Source of the DNA: UMGS946 sp048421225
GTDB lineage: Bacteria > Bacillota > Clostridia > Christensenellales > CAG-138
Direction: 5' to 3'
Length of the DNA stretch: 15,260 nt
Assembly (NCBI GenBank): GCA_048421225.1
Contig: DBFNRV010000130.1
Span: 1 to 15,260 of the forward strand
A model generated the notes under the pieces. The model was not told the DNA's origin, searched no databases, and was given only the letters and a program-made list of their open reading frames with translations. The position numbers and the translations under genes were made by a program. This document shows, in pieces, positions 6,354 to 13,237 of this stretch (positions are counted from its first letter, which is position 1; every line of letters starts with the position of its first letter).

Positions 6354-7484
6354 CTATTCCCTGCTCCTCGTGCCTGTTCCGCGCCTTTTGGGCGTAACCA
6401 CAACGCGTCTGTTGGGCTCTTCTCCCTCGCTGTGCGTGCTTACATGAGGGTTGTTTTGCAGGGCTGAGTGCAATATCCTGCGTTCATATGGATTCATAGG
6501 CTCCAGTGCTTTTGCCCTGCCTGACGCCCTTACCTGCGAGGCTATCTTCCTGGCCAGTCCTGTCAAGGTTGCCTCCCGCTTTTTTCTATATCCCTCCGTA
6601 TCAACCGTTACCCTGCGATAGCCTGATTCACGGCGGTTCTTGTTTGTCACAAGCGACGTAATATATTGAAGCGCGTCCAGCGTTTCGCCCCTGTAGCCGA
6701 TTAAAACCCCCTTGGAACCGCCGTTTATACGAATCATTAGGGCTTCATCGTCCGCATATGCGCTCAGCTCGCCTTCTATTCCCATTAGCCTTACCGTTTC
6801 CGCCAAAAATGCCGCTCCTGGCTCATCCTGCGCAGCCTTTACACTGTATTCACGCTCTTCGGGGTCAATATTGGCGGCATTGCCGTATCCGTTATCATAC
6901 TTTCTTTCAGCCGGCCCGATGCCTTCATTTTTGCGAGTTTGATTGGCCGGCCTGGCGCTTTTAACGGTTCCGTCGCCGTCATTTTGAAGCTCGGCGCTCT
7001 TCACCGCGCGCGGGGTATCGTCGCCAGGAACGCTTTCCCTTTGCTGTTTTAGTTCCTCAGCCCTTGAATTCTGTTCTTCCTTAACAGGCTTTGGCCCATT
7101 GTCCAAATTCCGCTCAGAAGCCTTTATAGGAGACTGGCGGGCGGGGGCTGCCGTGCCGACGCCCGTACCGCCTTTATTCTGCTTTGGCCTTTCTGTCTCC
7201 TTCCTTTTCGTCTCATCCCTGCGCTCGGAAGGTTTGCCGCCGCGTCCGCCTCCGCGCTCATATCTTCGGGACAGCTCGGAAAAGTCTGGAACCTCCACTT
7301 CCTCGACCGCTTTCTGAACAAGCCTTACAATGGCGGGTTTGGCTCCAAAACCCAATATGCCCTTTGTCTCCTGCTTTATTATCTGAATCTCGACCTCGTC
7401 GATTGAAATCTCAAGCTGCTGCAATCCCTTAAAGATTGCCTCGTCAACGGTTTTGCCGCTGACCTCTATGGATTTCATATCCAT
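6354..7484 (-). CDS. jag: Jag/KhpB RNA-binding protein
   Basis: 376 residues. The N-terminal Jag_N domain (about 1-57: IEVSGKTVDEAI and KGILGFGAKPAIVRL) is followed by a long, charged, low-complexity linker (about 70-210, rich in Lys, Arg, Glu, Gly). A KH domain (about 220-300) carries the RNA-binding loop GYRG at 263-266, and an R3H domain lies near 305-368 (RRILHSAL, then RRVVVTPKR). Family members bind RNA, often with KhpA, and influence cell elongation and division; the gene was first named SpoIIIJ-associated. The linker is long for the family (many members are 200-260 residues). The ATG shares one base with the yidC stop codon and has AGGGGG six bases upstream, so translation is probably coupled to yidC. 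It is the last gene of the operon. Confidence 0.93.
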   Translation of the reverse strand: MDMKSIEVSGKTVDEAIFKGLQQLEISIDEVEIQIIKQETKGILGFGAKPAIVRLVQKAVEEVEVPDFSELSRRYERGGGRGGKPSERRDETKRKETERPKQNKGGTGVGTAAPARQSPIKASERNLDNGPKPVKEEQNSRAEELKQQRESVPGDDTPRAVKSAELQNDGDGTVKSARPANQTRKNEGIGPAERKYDNGYGNAANIDPEEREYSVKAAQDEPGAAFLAETVRLMGIEGELSAYADDEALMIRINGGSKGVLIGYRGETLDALQYITSLVTNKNRRESGYRRVTVDTEGYRKKREATLTGLARKIASQVRASGRAKALEPMNPYERRILHSALQNNPHVSTHSEGEEPNRRVVVTPKRRGTGTRSRE

Positions 7485-8488
7485 TATTTGCCCCCTTTAA
7501 CATCCGCTATGGCAACGCGCGGATATTTCTTATTGAGTATCAAGTTAATCGCTATCATTATTACATTGCTCAAAAACCAATAGATGGCAAACGCCGCGTT
7601 ATTGCTAAGACACGCTATAAAGCTTATCACGGGGAATATATACATCATCATCTTCCCCGATTGCTGTTGCTGCTGCTGGGCGGTTGACTGGCCCGCCGCC
7701 TTCTGATTGGGCTGAGTCAGTTTTGAGGCTAAAAACATCGAACCTCCCGCAAGCAATGGCAGCAAGAACCACCCGTTATTGTGTCCTGCGTAGAGTTGGG
7801 AAAGCGGAGCCGTAAGCTCGTTATACTTAGCTATCGCTCCCTGGCTTGCGATGAAATTCCATATCGTCTGAACTTCACCGTCAACCACCATGCTGCTCCT
7901 TACCGCCATTCCCAGGTTCTCAAACACCGTAAGCATCTCGGGATTCGATTTAAATAACAGCAGCTTCGGCAGGTCGGCGGTTTGAAGGAACGATTGCGCG
8001 CCCATGATGACGGAAGTCATTCCGTTGTCAGCCTGCCAGATGTTATTAACCCAGAGGAACTTGAAGCTTAGGAACATCTCCTTTGCCGCATCCATATCCG
8101 AATTGGCCGTAAGCAGCAGTTCTACCATCTGCTCATGCCCCCAATAACGGAATGCGTTAAAGAAGCATATAAACAAGGGAAGCGTGATAAGCATCGGAAG
8201 GCAGCTGCTCCACATGCTGACCCCCGCTGTTTTCATAAGCTTGCGCTGTTCTATCTGAAGCTTTTGGGGATTGTCCCTGTATTTCGAGTTGATTTTATCC
8301 AGTTCCGGCTGCAGCGCCGCCATTTTAGCTGTTGATTTGCGCGTCTTTATATCCGAAAACAGGGTAATGCCTTTAAGCACCAGCGTGCAGATAATTATGG
8401 TAAGTACGGTATGTTGAAAGGCAACATTTTGAAATATCCATTTCATACCTTCCAAAAACCAGTTTGTAAGAAAAAATGCGCCCTCCAA
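7484..8488 (-). CDS. yidC: membrane protein insertase YidC/Oxa1 family
   Basis: 334 residues. It inserts proteins into the cytoplasmic membrane with or without the Sec translocon. Hydrophobic segments lie near residues 25-45, 95-112, 240-258, 280-297 and 299-318, the five-helix core of the family. The basic stretch KTRK at 48-51 lies after the first helix, followed by the cytoplasmic coiled region (ELDKINSKYRDNPQKLQIEQ). The external loop between core helices (about 115-240) looks enlarged, and a glutamine run (271-276) sits in a cytoplasmic loop. There is no lipoprotein cysteine as found in many SpoIIIJ proteins. The start is TTG at 8488, set by GAGGA seven bases upstream; an internal ATG at codon 15 is possible but has worse spacing. 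The gene lies between yidD and jag, as usual. Confidence 0.93.
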   Translation of the reverse strand: MEGAFFLTNWFLEGMKWIFQNVAFQHTVLTIIICTLVLKGITLFSDIKTRKSTAKMAALQPELDKINSKYRDNPQKLQIEQRKLMKTAGVSMWSSCLPMLITLPLFICFFNAFRYWGHEQMVELLLTANSDMDAAKEMFLSFKFLWVNNIWQADNGMTSVIMGAQSFLQTADLPKLLLFKSNPEMLTVFENLGMAVRSSMVVDGEVQTIWNFIASQGAIAKYNELTAPLSQLYAGHNNGWFLLPLLAGGSMFLASKLTQPNQKAAGQSTAQQQQQQSGKMMMYIFPVISFIACLSNNAAFAIYWFLSNVIMIAINLILNKKYPRVAIADVKGGK

Positions 8489-8538
8489 GGATGCGTCCTC
8501 GCTTTCGTATTATTCGTCTTGAGCCGGCCTTGACCGCT

Positions 8539-8790
8539 TCAATCGTTCCTTTTAGTGGTTTTCGTCTTATACGGCCATTCGTCAGGCACAGGGTCATATC
8601 CTCCCGCCATAAAGGGATTGCATCTTAGTATCCGGCGAACGCCAAGCAAAAGCCCTCTCCATGCGCCGTATCGCCGTATCGCCTCCATGGCGTACTGCGA
8701 ACATGTGGGGATATACCGGCATGACGACGGCAACAGCGGCGATATAAACCGCCTGTAGCCCTCTATCAGGCCTAAAAGGATTCCTTTCAA
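8539..8790 (-). CDS. yidD: membrane protein insertion efficiency factor YidD
   Basis: 83 residues, a normal length. It contains the family signature RFISPLLPSSCRYIPTCSQY, then AMEAIRRYGAWRG and a C-terminal RCNPFMAGGYDPVP. YidD is a small, membrane-associated amphipathic protein thought to help YidC-dependent insertion. The start codon is TTG (8788-8790), supported by GGAGG six bases upstream (8797-8801) and by alignment of the N-terminus with the family. It overlaps the rnpA stop by four bases (TTGA), which indicates translational coupling. About 50 bases separate it from yidC. The protein reads with no break. Confidence 0.94.
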   Translation of the reverse strand: MKGILLGLIEGYRRFISPLLPSSCRYIPTCSQYAMEAIRRYGAWRGLLLGVRRILRCNPFMAGGYDPVPDEWPYKTKTTKRND

Positions 8791-9140
8791 GCCCCGCCTC
8801 CGCCCTCTTTAATCAATGACGCGCTCTCCAGCAGATATCTTACCGAAGCTCTGACGTCCTCAAACGCCATGTCCTTAATCGCGTCGCGCGCAATGAAGAT
8901 AAGGCTATAGCCGGGCTTTAGCTCGTCCAGCATAGGGGCAAAGGCTTCCCTTAGCCGGCGCTTAACCCGGTTTCTTGTTACGCTGTTTCCAATTTTCTTG
9001 CTTACTGAAAATCCAACGCGGATTGAGCCGTGGCGGGCACGCTGCCATACCAGTACCATTGCGCGGCATTTCTGTGACCTGCCCGCACGGTAAACGTAAC
9101 GGAACTCTTTATTTCGCTTAAGAGAAAAACAGCGTTTCAC
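8787..9140 (-). CDS. rnpA: ribonuclease P protein component
   Basis: 117 residues. This is the basic protein subunit that assists the RNase P RNA in cutting 5' leaders from pre-tRNAs. It begins KRCFSLKRNKEFRYVYRAG and carries the RNA-contact motif TRNRVKRRLREAF (about 54-66), preceded by GFSVSKKIGNSV. The start is GTG at 9140 with AAAGGA a few bases upstream. It follows rpmH on the same strand after an unusually long 235-base spacer with two hairpins, and overlaps yidD by four bases. The short C-terminal glycine run (EGGGGA) overlaps the yidD ribosome binding site. Confidence 0.95.
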   Translation of the reverse strand: MKRCFSLKRNKEFRYVYRAGRSQKCRAMVLVWQRARHGSIRVGFSVSKKIGNSVTRNRVKRRLREAFAPMLDELKPGYSLIFIARDAIKDMAFEDVRASVRYLLESASLIKEGGGGA

Positions 9141-9303
9141 TTTATCCTTTCAAAAATGTTTCTTCGTTGACAGCCTGAATCTCAGTCCTAAATCCCTCAA
9201 CTTTACCTGCAAACGACCGATTTTCTGTTTGTGGCAGCCTGAGAATCATATAACAGGCCGGTTGTTTCGGAAAAACGCCCTGAAAGGCTGCAGTCCTCCG
9301 TAT

Positions 9304-9337
9304 GCCGCCGGCTATTGAATATCCATTCACCGGCGGC
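9304..9337 (-). repeat. strong GC-rich hairpin between rpmH and rnpA
   Basis: GCCGCCGG (9304-9311) pairs with CCGGCGGC (9330-9337), and inside it TGAAT pairs with ATTCA around ATCC, giving a 13-bp stem with a four-base bulge. No T-run follows on the minus strand, so it is more likely a processing or stability element than a terminator. The 62-codon frame starting in it (9142-9330) has no recognisable product. Confidence 0.5.
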
Positions 9338-9364
9338 CTCTCCCCTGTTCGCGCCGTAAACCGC

Positions 9365-9385
9365 TTCCGCTTATTTTAAGCGGAA
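9365..9385 (-). repeat. hairpin at the rpmH stop codon
   Basis: TTCCGCTT (9365-9372) and AAGCGGAA (9378-9385) form a perfect 8-bp stem with a 5-base loop that includes the end of rpmH. No T-run follows on the minus strand, so it may be an attenuator or processing site separating abundant rpmH mRNA from rnpA; this is inference. Confidence 0.45.
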
Positions 9386-9510
9386 AGCCTTTTCCTGCCC
9401 TTTAACCTTCTGCGGGCAAGCACGTTCCTTCCGTTTTTCGTCTTCATGCGCTGACGGAACCCGTGAACCTTTTTTCTCTGCCTTTTTTTAGGCTGATAGG
9501 TATTAATCAT
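9376..9510 (-). CDS. rpmH: 50S ribosomal protein bL34
   Basis: 44 residues, the exact usual length: it starts MINTYQPKKRQRKKVHGF and continues RQRMKTKNGRNVLARRRLKGRKRLSA, matching the very basic bL34 family throughout. A longer frame extends to 9585, but the family start is the ATG at 9510, with GAGGTG about seven bases upstream. It is the first gene of the unit containing rnpA, yidD, yidC and jag, with a good promoter about 100 bases upstream. bL34 is a small core protein of the large ribosomal subunit. Confidence 0.97.
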   Translation of the reverse strand: MINTYQPKKRQRKKVHGFRQRMKTKNGRNVLARRRLKGRKRLSA

Positions 9511-9583
9511 TGTGATACACCTCGTTTTCAAATTATGTTGATCTATGAAAAGGGCGTGTCCCAAAAGAACCCGGCCCCATTCC

Positions 9584-9663
9584 ATGCTAAATTGCGCGTG
9601 GACACAAACCGACGCTTATTGATTATATCGGGTTCTTGACAGCTAGTCAATAAAATTTAGCAT
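9584..9663. repeat. inverted repeat flanking the rpmH promoter
   Basis: ATGCTAAATT (9584-9593) and AATTTAGCAT (9654-9663) are perfect 10-base inverted copies, placed at about +22 and -39 relative to the predicted rpmH start site. They could be paired binding sites or chance; no regulator can be named. Confidence 0.3.
9622..9650 (-). promoter_or_regulatory. sigma-A promoter of the rpmH operon
   Basis: TTGACT (9645-9650), a 17-base spacer and TATAAT (9622-9627) on the minus strand. This is one mismatch from consensus with ideal spacing, as expected for a ribosomal protein gene. The predicted start near 9615 leaves a leader of about 105 bases before rpmH. Confidence 0.75.
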
Positions 9664-9829
9664 TTTGTTGACTTAATTAACGCTGAATTCTTGTTGATGC
9701 GCAGCTTTTACCGTCCCCAGTCCGTCGGGCTATCCCGTATACGGCCCGCGTGCGTAATCGTCTGCCAGGTGGTGGGGCGGAACTGAAATCATAATTGCGG
9801 CGTTGAAATGTTAAACTTTATTGAATCCA
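9664..9829. other. spacer between divergent rpmH and DUF368 genes, no gene seen
   Basis: No coding frame, tRNA or DnaA box (TTATCCACA-like) is recognised between the two divergent promoters. A 10-base palindrome CCGTATACGG lies at 9735-9744 inside a GC-rich stretch. The usual dnaA/oriC neighbour of rpmH is not found here. Confidence 0.4.
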
Positions 9830-9857
9830 TGGACTAGTCCTTAAAATCATGTATAAT
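9830..9857 (+). promoter_or_regulatory. probable promoter of the DUF368 gene
   Basis: TGGACT (9830-9835), a 16-base spacer and a perfect TATAAT (9852-9857), placing the start of transcription about 25 bases before the ATG at 9891. The -35 matches four of six consensus bases. Confidence 0.5.
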
Positions 9858-9890
9858 ACTTATTGATTATAGGCTTAACTGGAGAATTAT

Positions 9891-10757
9891 ATGAACTTCC
9901 TCGTGAATTTTTTAAAGGGTGCTATTGTAGGCGTAGCTAATATCATACCCGGTGTGAGCGGAGGAACAATGGCCGTTATAACCGGAATATATGAAAGAAT
10001 AATCAACATAATAAGCAGCCTGTTCAAAAATATAAAAAAATGGGATGTTCTTAAAAAGGACCTGCTTTTCTTGTCGCCCGTGATTTTGGGCGCCTTGGCG
10101 GGTATATTTCTTCTCAGCAATCTTATTAAATACCTCCTCGAGGCCCATTATATGCCGACGCTGTTCTGTTTTTTGGGATTGATCGCCGGCAGCCTGCCGC
10201 TGTTATTTAAAAAAGCCAATCACAATGGGTTTAAAGGTAAATATTTAATCGGATTTCTGGTTACGCTGGCATTCATGCTTACGCTTGCCTATTTGAGCTC
10301 CCAGTCAAAGTCGATCGCGCCAGTAGAAGCCTTTGGCCCGTCATTACTGGAATTCCTGATGATCGCAGTATATGGAATGATCGCCGCTACGGCCATGGTG
10401 GTGCCTGGTATAAGCGGATCGATGATAATGATGATGCTTGGAGTATATAATGCTGTAATCGACGCGGTTTCTTCCTTAAATATTATGGTGTTGATACCGT
10501 TCATTATAGGCGCCGTATTTGGCATAGTGCTTATCTCAAAGCTTATAAAGTTTCTGCTCGACAGGTTCTATGGGTATACATATTATGTTATACTGGGTTT
10601 CGTAGCCGGCTCGATTGTATTTATCTTTCCTGGCTTTTCGTTTAATATGGACGGCCTTATCAGCTTTATCGCCTTTGCCGCTGGAGCGGCCATATCGTTT
10701 AAGATAAGCTCACTGAAGCCGACGAAGCATAATCAAACAGGAATAATCAAGAACTAG
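9891..10757 (+). CDS. DUF368 polyprenyl-phosphate transporter (PopT type)
   Basis: 288 residues, the normal family length, and the only plus-strand gene here. It is very hydrophobic, with about eight or more membrane segments. The conserved family motif is present twice, as ANIIPGVSGGTMA (PGVSGGT at 20-26) and VVPGISGSM (172-178), so the protein shows the inverted or duplicated half-structure of the family. DUF368 proteins have been reported to recycle undecaprenyl phosphate across the cytoplasmic membrane for wall and surface polymer synthesis. The start has GGAGA about six bases upstream. It appears monocistronic, divergent from rpmH and convergent with dnaB. Its codons look more AT-rich than those of the flanking genes. 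The family assignment is firm; the transport role comes from family literature. Confidence 0.9.
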   Translation: MNFLVNFLKGAIVGVANIIPGVSGGTMAVITGIYERIINIISSLFKNIKKWDVLKKDLLFLSPVILGALAGIFLLSNLIKYLLEAHYMPTLFCFLGLIAGSLPLLFKKANHNGFKGKYLIGFLVTLAFMLTLAYLSSQSKSIAPVEAFGPSLLEFLMIAVYGMIAATAMVVPGISGSMIMMMLGVYNAVIDAVSSLNIMVLIPFIIGAVFGIVLISKLIKFLLDRFYGYTYYVILGFVAGSIVFIFPGFSFNMDGLISFIAFAAGAAISFKISSLKPTKHNQTGIIKN

Positions 10758-11143
10758 GCGAGCCTGTTTGGGGCAGGGCGTTTAATTAGGCGCTGAAGGA
10801 ATGCCCTTTTCGCTTAACAAGGTCCCCCGCCGGATACGGCCCAAGAAATAACGCAACCTGCGCGCTTATGGCGCTTGCCCAAAATACAGGGGCGGGGCGC
10901 TCCGGCGAAAAACATATTTGTGTCGTCCAATTTCTCAAGGTTTTTATATAAATTGGGGGAAAGCGCCTGGATATGATAACAAGGCGAAATGGGCTTAACC
11001 CCCGCGAGTTGGCAAATAGATATTGATGGCAAGGCCATTTACAGCGCAACGGCCGCGAAACATATTTATTTTGCCGCCTACTGGAAATGTCTTTATTAGC
11101 TTAGTAAACAAAATAATACGGGCATCAATAGTTTTAAATGTTA
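10758..11143. other. gene-free stretch between convergent genes, possible decayed coding DNA
   Basis: 386 bases with no intact recognisable gene. Minus-strand frames of about 75-87 codons look partly protein-like (for example LFLGPYPAGDLVKRKG in one frame, KPISPCYHIQALSPNLYKNL in another), but they lie in different frames and match no family I know. A weak plus-strand hairpin GGGCA/TGCCC followed by TTTT (10771-10810) could end the DUF368 transcript. No clear dnaB terminator is visible. Confidence 0.35.
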
Positions 11144-12472
11144 TCAAAACTCCCTTTCCTCCACGGCCTTGTTGTCAAACCTGGTGTATTCGCCCCTCCA
11201 AATCAGCTCCACCGTTCCTGTAGGACCGTTTCTGTGCTTGGCTAAGATTATTTCGGCGGTATTGTCGTCCGTTTCCTCATATACGGCGGCCCTGTATATG
11301 AGCATCACGATATCGGCGTCCTGCTCAATGGAGCCGCTCTCCCTTAGGTGCGCCATGGTGGGCTTTACCTTGTGCGCCGCCCTAGACAGCTGGGAAAGCA
11401 GCAGTATCGGAACGTCTAGCTCGCGCGCAAGTATCTTAAGCGACCTTGTGAGCTCGGATATCTCCTGAACGCGGTTGTCGCCCCCCTTTTTGGTTTTCAT
11501 AAGCTGAAGGTAGTCTATAACCACCATGTCAAGGCCGCTTCGCGCCTTCAACCTCCTGCATTTTGAGCGAATCTCGGCAACGGATATATTGGCCGTATCG
11601 TCTATGAAGATCTTGGCGTCAGAAAGCGGCAGAAGCGTTTCCGCTAGCCTGATAAGTTCCTCCTCGCCCGTTTCCCCTCTCCTCAGGGCTTGCATGTCCA
11701 CCAGCGCTTCCGAGCTCATCAATCGTATGACAAGCTGCTCGCGCGACATTTCAAGGCTGAATATTACCACGGTTTTGCTGCCGCGAAGCGCCGCGTTTGA
11801 GGCTATATTCAGCGCTAGGGCGGTTTTACCCATCGACGGCCTTCCCGCGACGATAATAAGGTCGCTCTTCTGCATTCCGGATGTTAGCCTGTCCAAATCG
11901 GCAAATCCGGTAGGGACGCCGGTTATGCTGCCCTTAAGGCGCATCATCTCTCCTATTCGGCTATAGCTTTCATGTACTGTAGCCTGTATCGGCAGAAGGG
12001 TGTCGGCGTTCTTTCTCATGGATATGTTGAAAATTCGCCTCTCCGCGTCATCCAGCATCGTTTCTATTTCCTTCTTGCCTTCCGACGCGTCCTTTGTTAT
12101 CTCACTCCCCGCAAACATAAGGCGCCTCATTATGCTGCGCTCTTCAACGATTTTTATATAATATTGCACGTTTGCGGACGCAGGGGTAAAGAGCGACAGT
12201 TCGGTTATATACTCGATCCCCCCTACGGCCTCCGTCTGCCCAAGGCGATCCAGCTCCTCTGTAAGGGTTACTACGTCCACGACCCCGTTTTTTTTCTGTA
12301 TGGCCGCCATAGCCGAAAAGATCCGGCGATGCTGGGACAGATAAAAATCGTCCTCGGTCAGCGTCTCCACCGCCAGATCCACAGCTTCGCGCGAAAGCAT
12401 CATGCTGCCCAGTACGGATTTTTCCGCTTCTATACTGAATGGTATCGCCTGTCCGCCGTCCTGCTGCTCCAA
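11144..12472 (-). CDS. dnaB: replicative DNA helicase DnaB
   Basis: 442 residues, full length and without an intein. It is the hexameric ring helicase that unwinds DNA at the replication fork. The N-terminal DnaB domain spans about 8-110 (PFSIEAEKSVLGSMML), followed by the linker and the RecA-like core (about 170-435). The core has Walker A GRPSMGKT (210-217), Walker B and H3 MVVIDYLQLM (316-325), SQLSR (360-364) and the AKHRNGPTGT loop near 411. The start is TTG at 12472, chosen because GGAGGA (12481-12486) sits eight bases upstream; an ATG abutting that site is out of frame. It follows rplI and gdpP in the order common in Firmicutes but is separated from rplI by a strong terminator, so it probably also has its own promoter. 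The final residues AVEEREF complete a normal C-terminus. Confidence 0.96.
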   Translation of the reverse strand: MEQQDGGQAIPFSIEAEKSVLGSMMLSREAVDLAVETLTEDDFYLSQHRRIFSAMAAIQKKNGVVDVVTLTEELDRLGQTEAVGGIEYITELSLFTPASANVQYYIKIVEERSIMRRLMFAGSEITKDASEGKKEIETMLDDAERRIFNISMRKNADTLLPIQATVHESYSRIGEMMRLKGSITGVPTGFADLDRLTSGMQKSDLIIVAGRPSMGKTALALNIASNAALRGSKTVVIFSLEMSREQLVIRLMSSEALVDMQALRRGETGEEELIRLAETLLPLSDAKIFIDDTANISVAEIRSKCRRLKARSGLDMVVIDYLQLMKTKKGGDNRVQEISELTRSLKILARELDVPILLLSQLSRAAHKVKPTMAHLRESGSIEQDADIVMLIYRAAVYEETDDNTAEIILAKHRNGPTGTVELIWRGEYTRFDNKAVEEREF

Positions 12473-12480
12473 TGCTTCAT

Positions 12481-12486
12481 TCCTCC
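12481..12486 (-). promoter_or_regulatory. ribosome binding site that sets the TTG start of dnaB
   Basis: GGAGGA on the minus strand, eight bases before the TTG at 12472. The nearby ATG (12478-12480) touches the site directly, is in another frame, and would not give DnaB. Confidence 0.7.
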
Positions 12487-12572
12487 GTCAATACGCCGGC
12501 TAAGTGCCCGCGTCAATAATGCAATCTGTATGGGCTATCGTAACCAGGTCCAGCCACTGCCCAAATGGACGG

Positions 12573-12595
12573 AAAAGGCGCCGGCGGCGCCTTTT
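12573..12595 (-). terminator. rho-independent terminator between rplI and dnaB
   Basis: AAAAGGCGCC (12573-12582) pairs perfectly with GGCGCCTTTT (12586-12595) around a 3-base loop. A GC-rich stem ending in TTTT on both strands makes it a good, possibly bidirectional, terminator. It lies about 95 bases beyond the rplI stop and 100 bases before dnaB. Confidence 0.75.
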
Positions 12596-12689
12596 GGTAT
12601 CACGGATATCCCATAAAGGAAAGCCCCCTGTATTACGCGTTAGCCGCTCAATCAAACGTCCCTTCAGCAAGGTGCTAAAACCCCGTTAC

Positions 12690-13142
12690 TCAGGCTTTGG
12701 ATGGCAGCACCTCTACCTTGAATTTTGCGGCCGCGTCCTCATACATGTGCGCCCTGACGTTTACAATGCCAAGGCTGCGTATCGGTTCGTCAAGATAAAT
12801 CTTTTTCTTGTCGATTTCAATATCAAACTGTTCTTTTAAAGCCTCTGATATCTCCTTGTTGGTTACGGATCCGAACAGGCGTCCATTCTCACCGGCCTTT
12901 GAATATATTCTCACGGTCAGGCCGCTCATGTCGTCCGCAAGTTCGCGCGCGCGCTTGCGCTGCATATCCTTTTTGTGCTGGGCCGCACGCTTGCTGATGT
13001 TGGCCGCGTTTATCGACTGCGCGTCGGCGGGGATAGCAAGCCCCTTTGGAATGAGGAAATTGCGGGCGTAACCGTCGCTGACGTTTACAATGTCGCCCGC
13101 CTTGCCGCTGCCTTTGACGTCCTGCTGCAATAGAACTTTCAT
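12690..13142 (-). CDS. rplI: 50S ribosomal protein bL9
   Basis: 150 residues, the typical length. The N-terminal domain (1-52: MKVLLQQDVKGSGKAGDIV, then SDGYARNFLIPKGLA) binds 23S rRNA. It is followed by the long charged connecting helix (about 50-75) and the C-terminal domain (about 80-150, RIYSKAGENGRLFGSVTNKE). bL9 lies at the base of the L1 stalk and limits mRNA slippage. AAAGGAGG lies nine bases before the ATG. It follows gdpP after a 95-base gap that contains a possible promoter, so it may be transcribed both with gdpP and alone. Intact. Confidence 0.97.
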   Translation of the reverse strand: MKVLLQQDVKGSGKAGDIVNVSDGYARNFLIPKGLAIPADAQSINAANISKRAAQHKKDMQRKRARELADDMSGLTVRIYSKAGENGRLFGSVTNKEISEALKEQFDIEIDKKKIYLDEPIRSLGIVNVRAHMYEDAAAKFKVEVLPSKA

Positions 13143-13168
13143 TGTGCGTATCCTCCTTTACTTTATTT

Positions 13169-13198
13169 ATAGTAATCGTAGTTTAACATACGAGTCAA
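13169..13198 (-). promoter_or_regulatory. possible internal promoter upstream of rplI
   Basis: TTGACT (13193-13198), 18 bases, TACTAT (13169-13174) on the minus strand in the gdpP-rplI gap. The -10 matches four of six consensus bases. It would let rplI be expressed apart from gdpP. Confidence 0.4.
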
Positions 13199-13237
13199 GC
13201 CCCTAACCGCTCCTAACCTTTTTGGATTGACCGTATA

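Noticed and set aside
9142..9330. 62-codon minus-strand frame between rpmH and rnpA
   Set aside because: It has no recognisable family features, its start lies inside a hairpin, and it ends just before rnpA; more likely non-coding spacer.
9511..9585. Upstream extension of rpmH giving 69 residues
   Set aside because: bL34 is 44 residues in almost all bacteria, and the ATG at 9510 has its own ribosome binding site.
9664..9830. Replication origin next to rpmH
   Set aside because: I found no DnaA-box cluster or AT-rich unwinding element, and dnaA is not adjacent.
11972..12616. 214-codon plus-strand frame opposite dnaB
   Set aside because: Long, but it is an antisense shadow of dnaB and its upstream spacer, with no protein family character.
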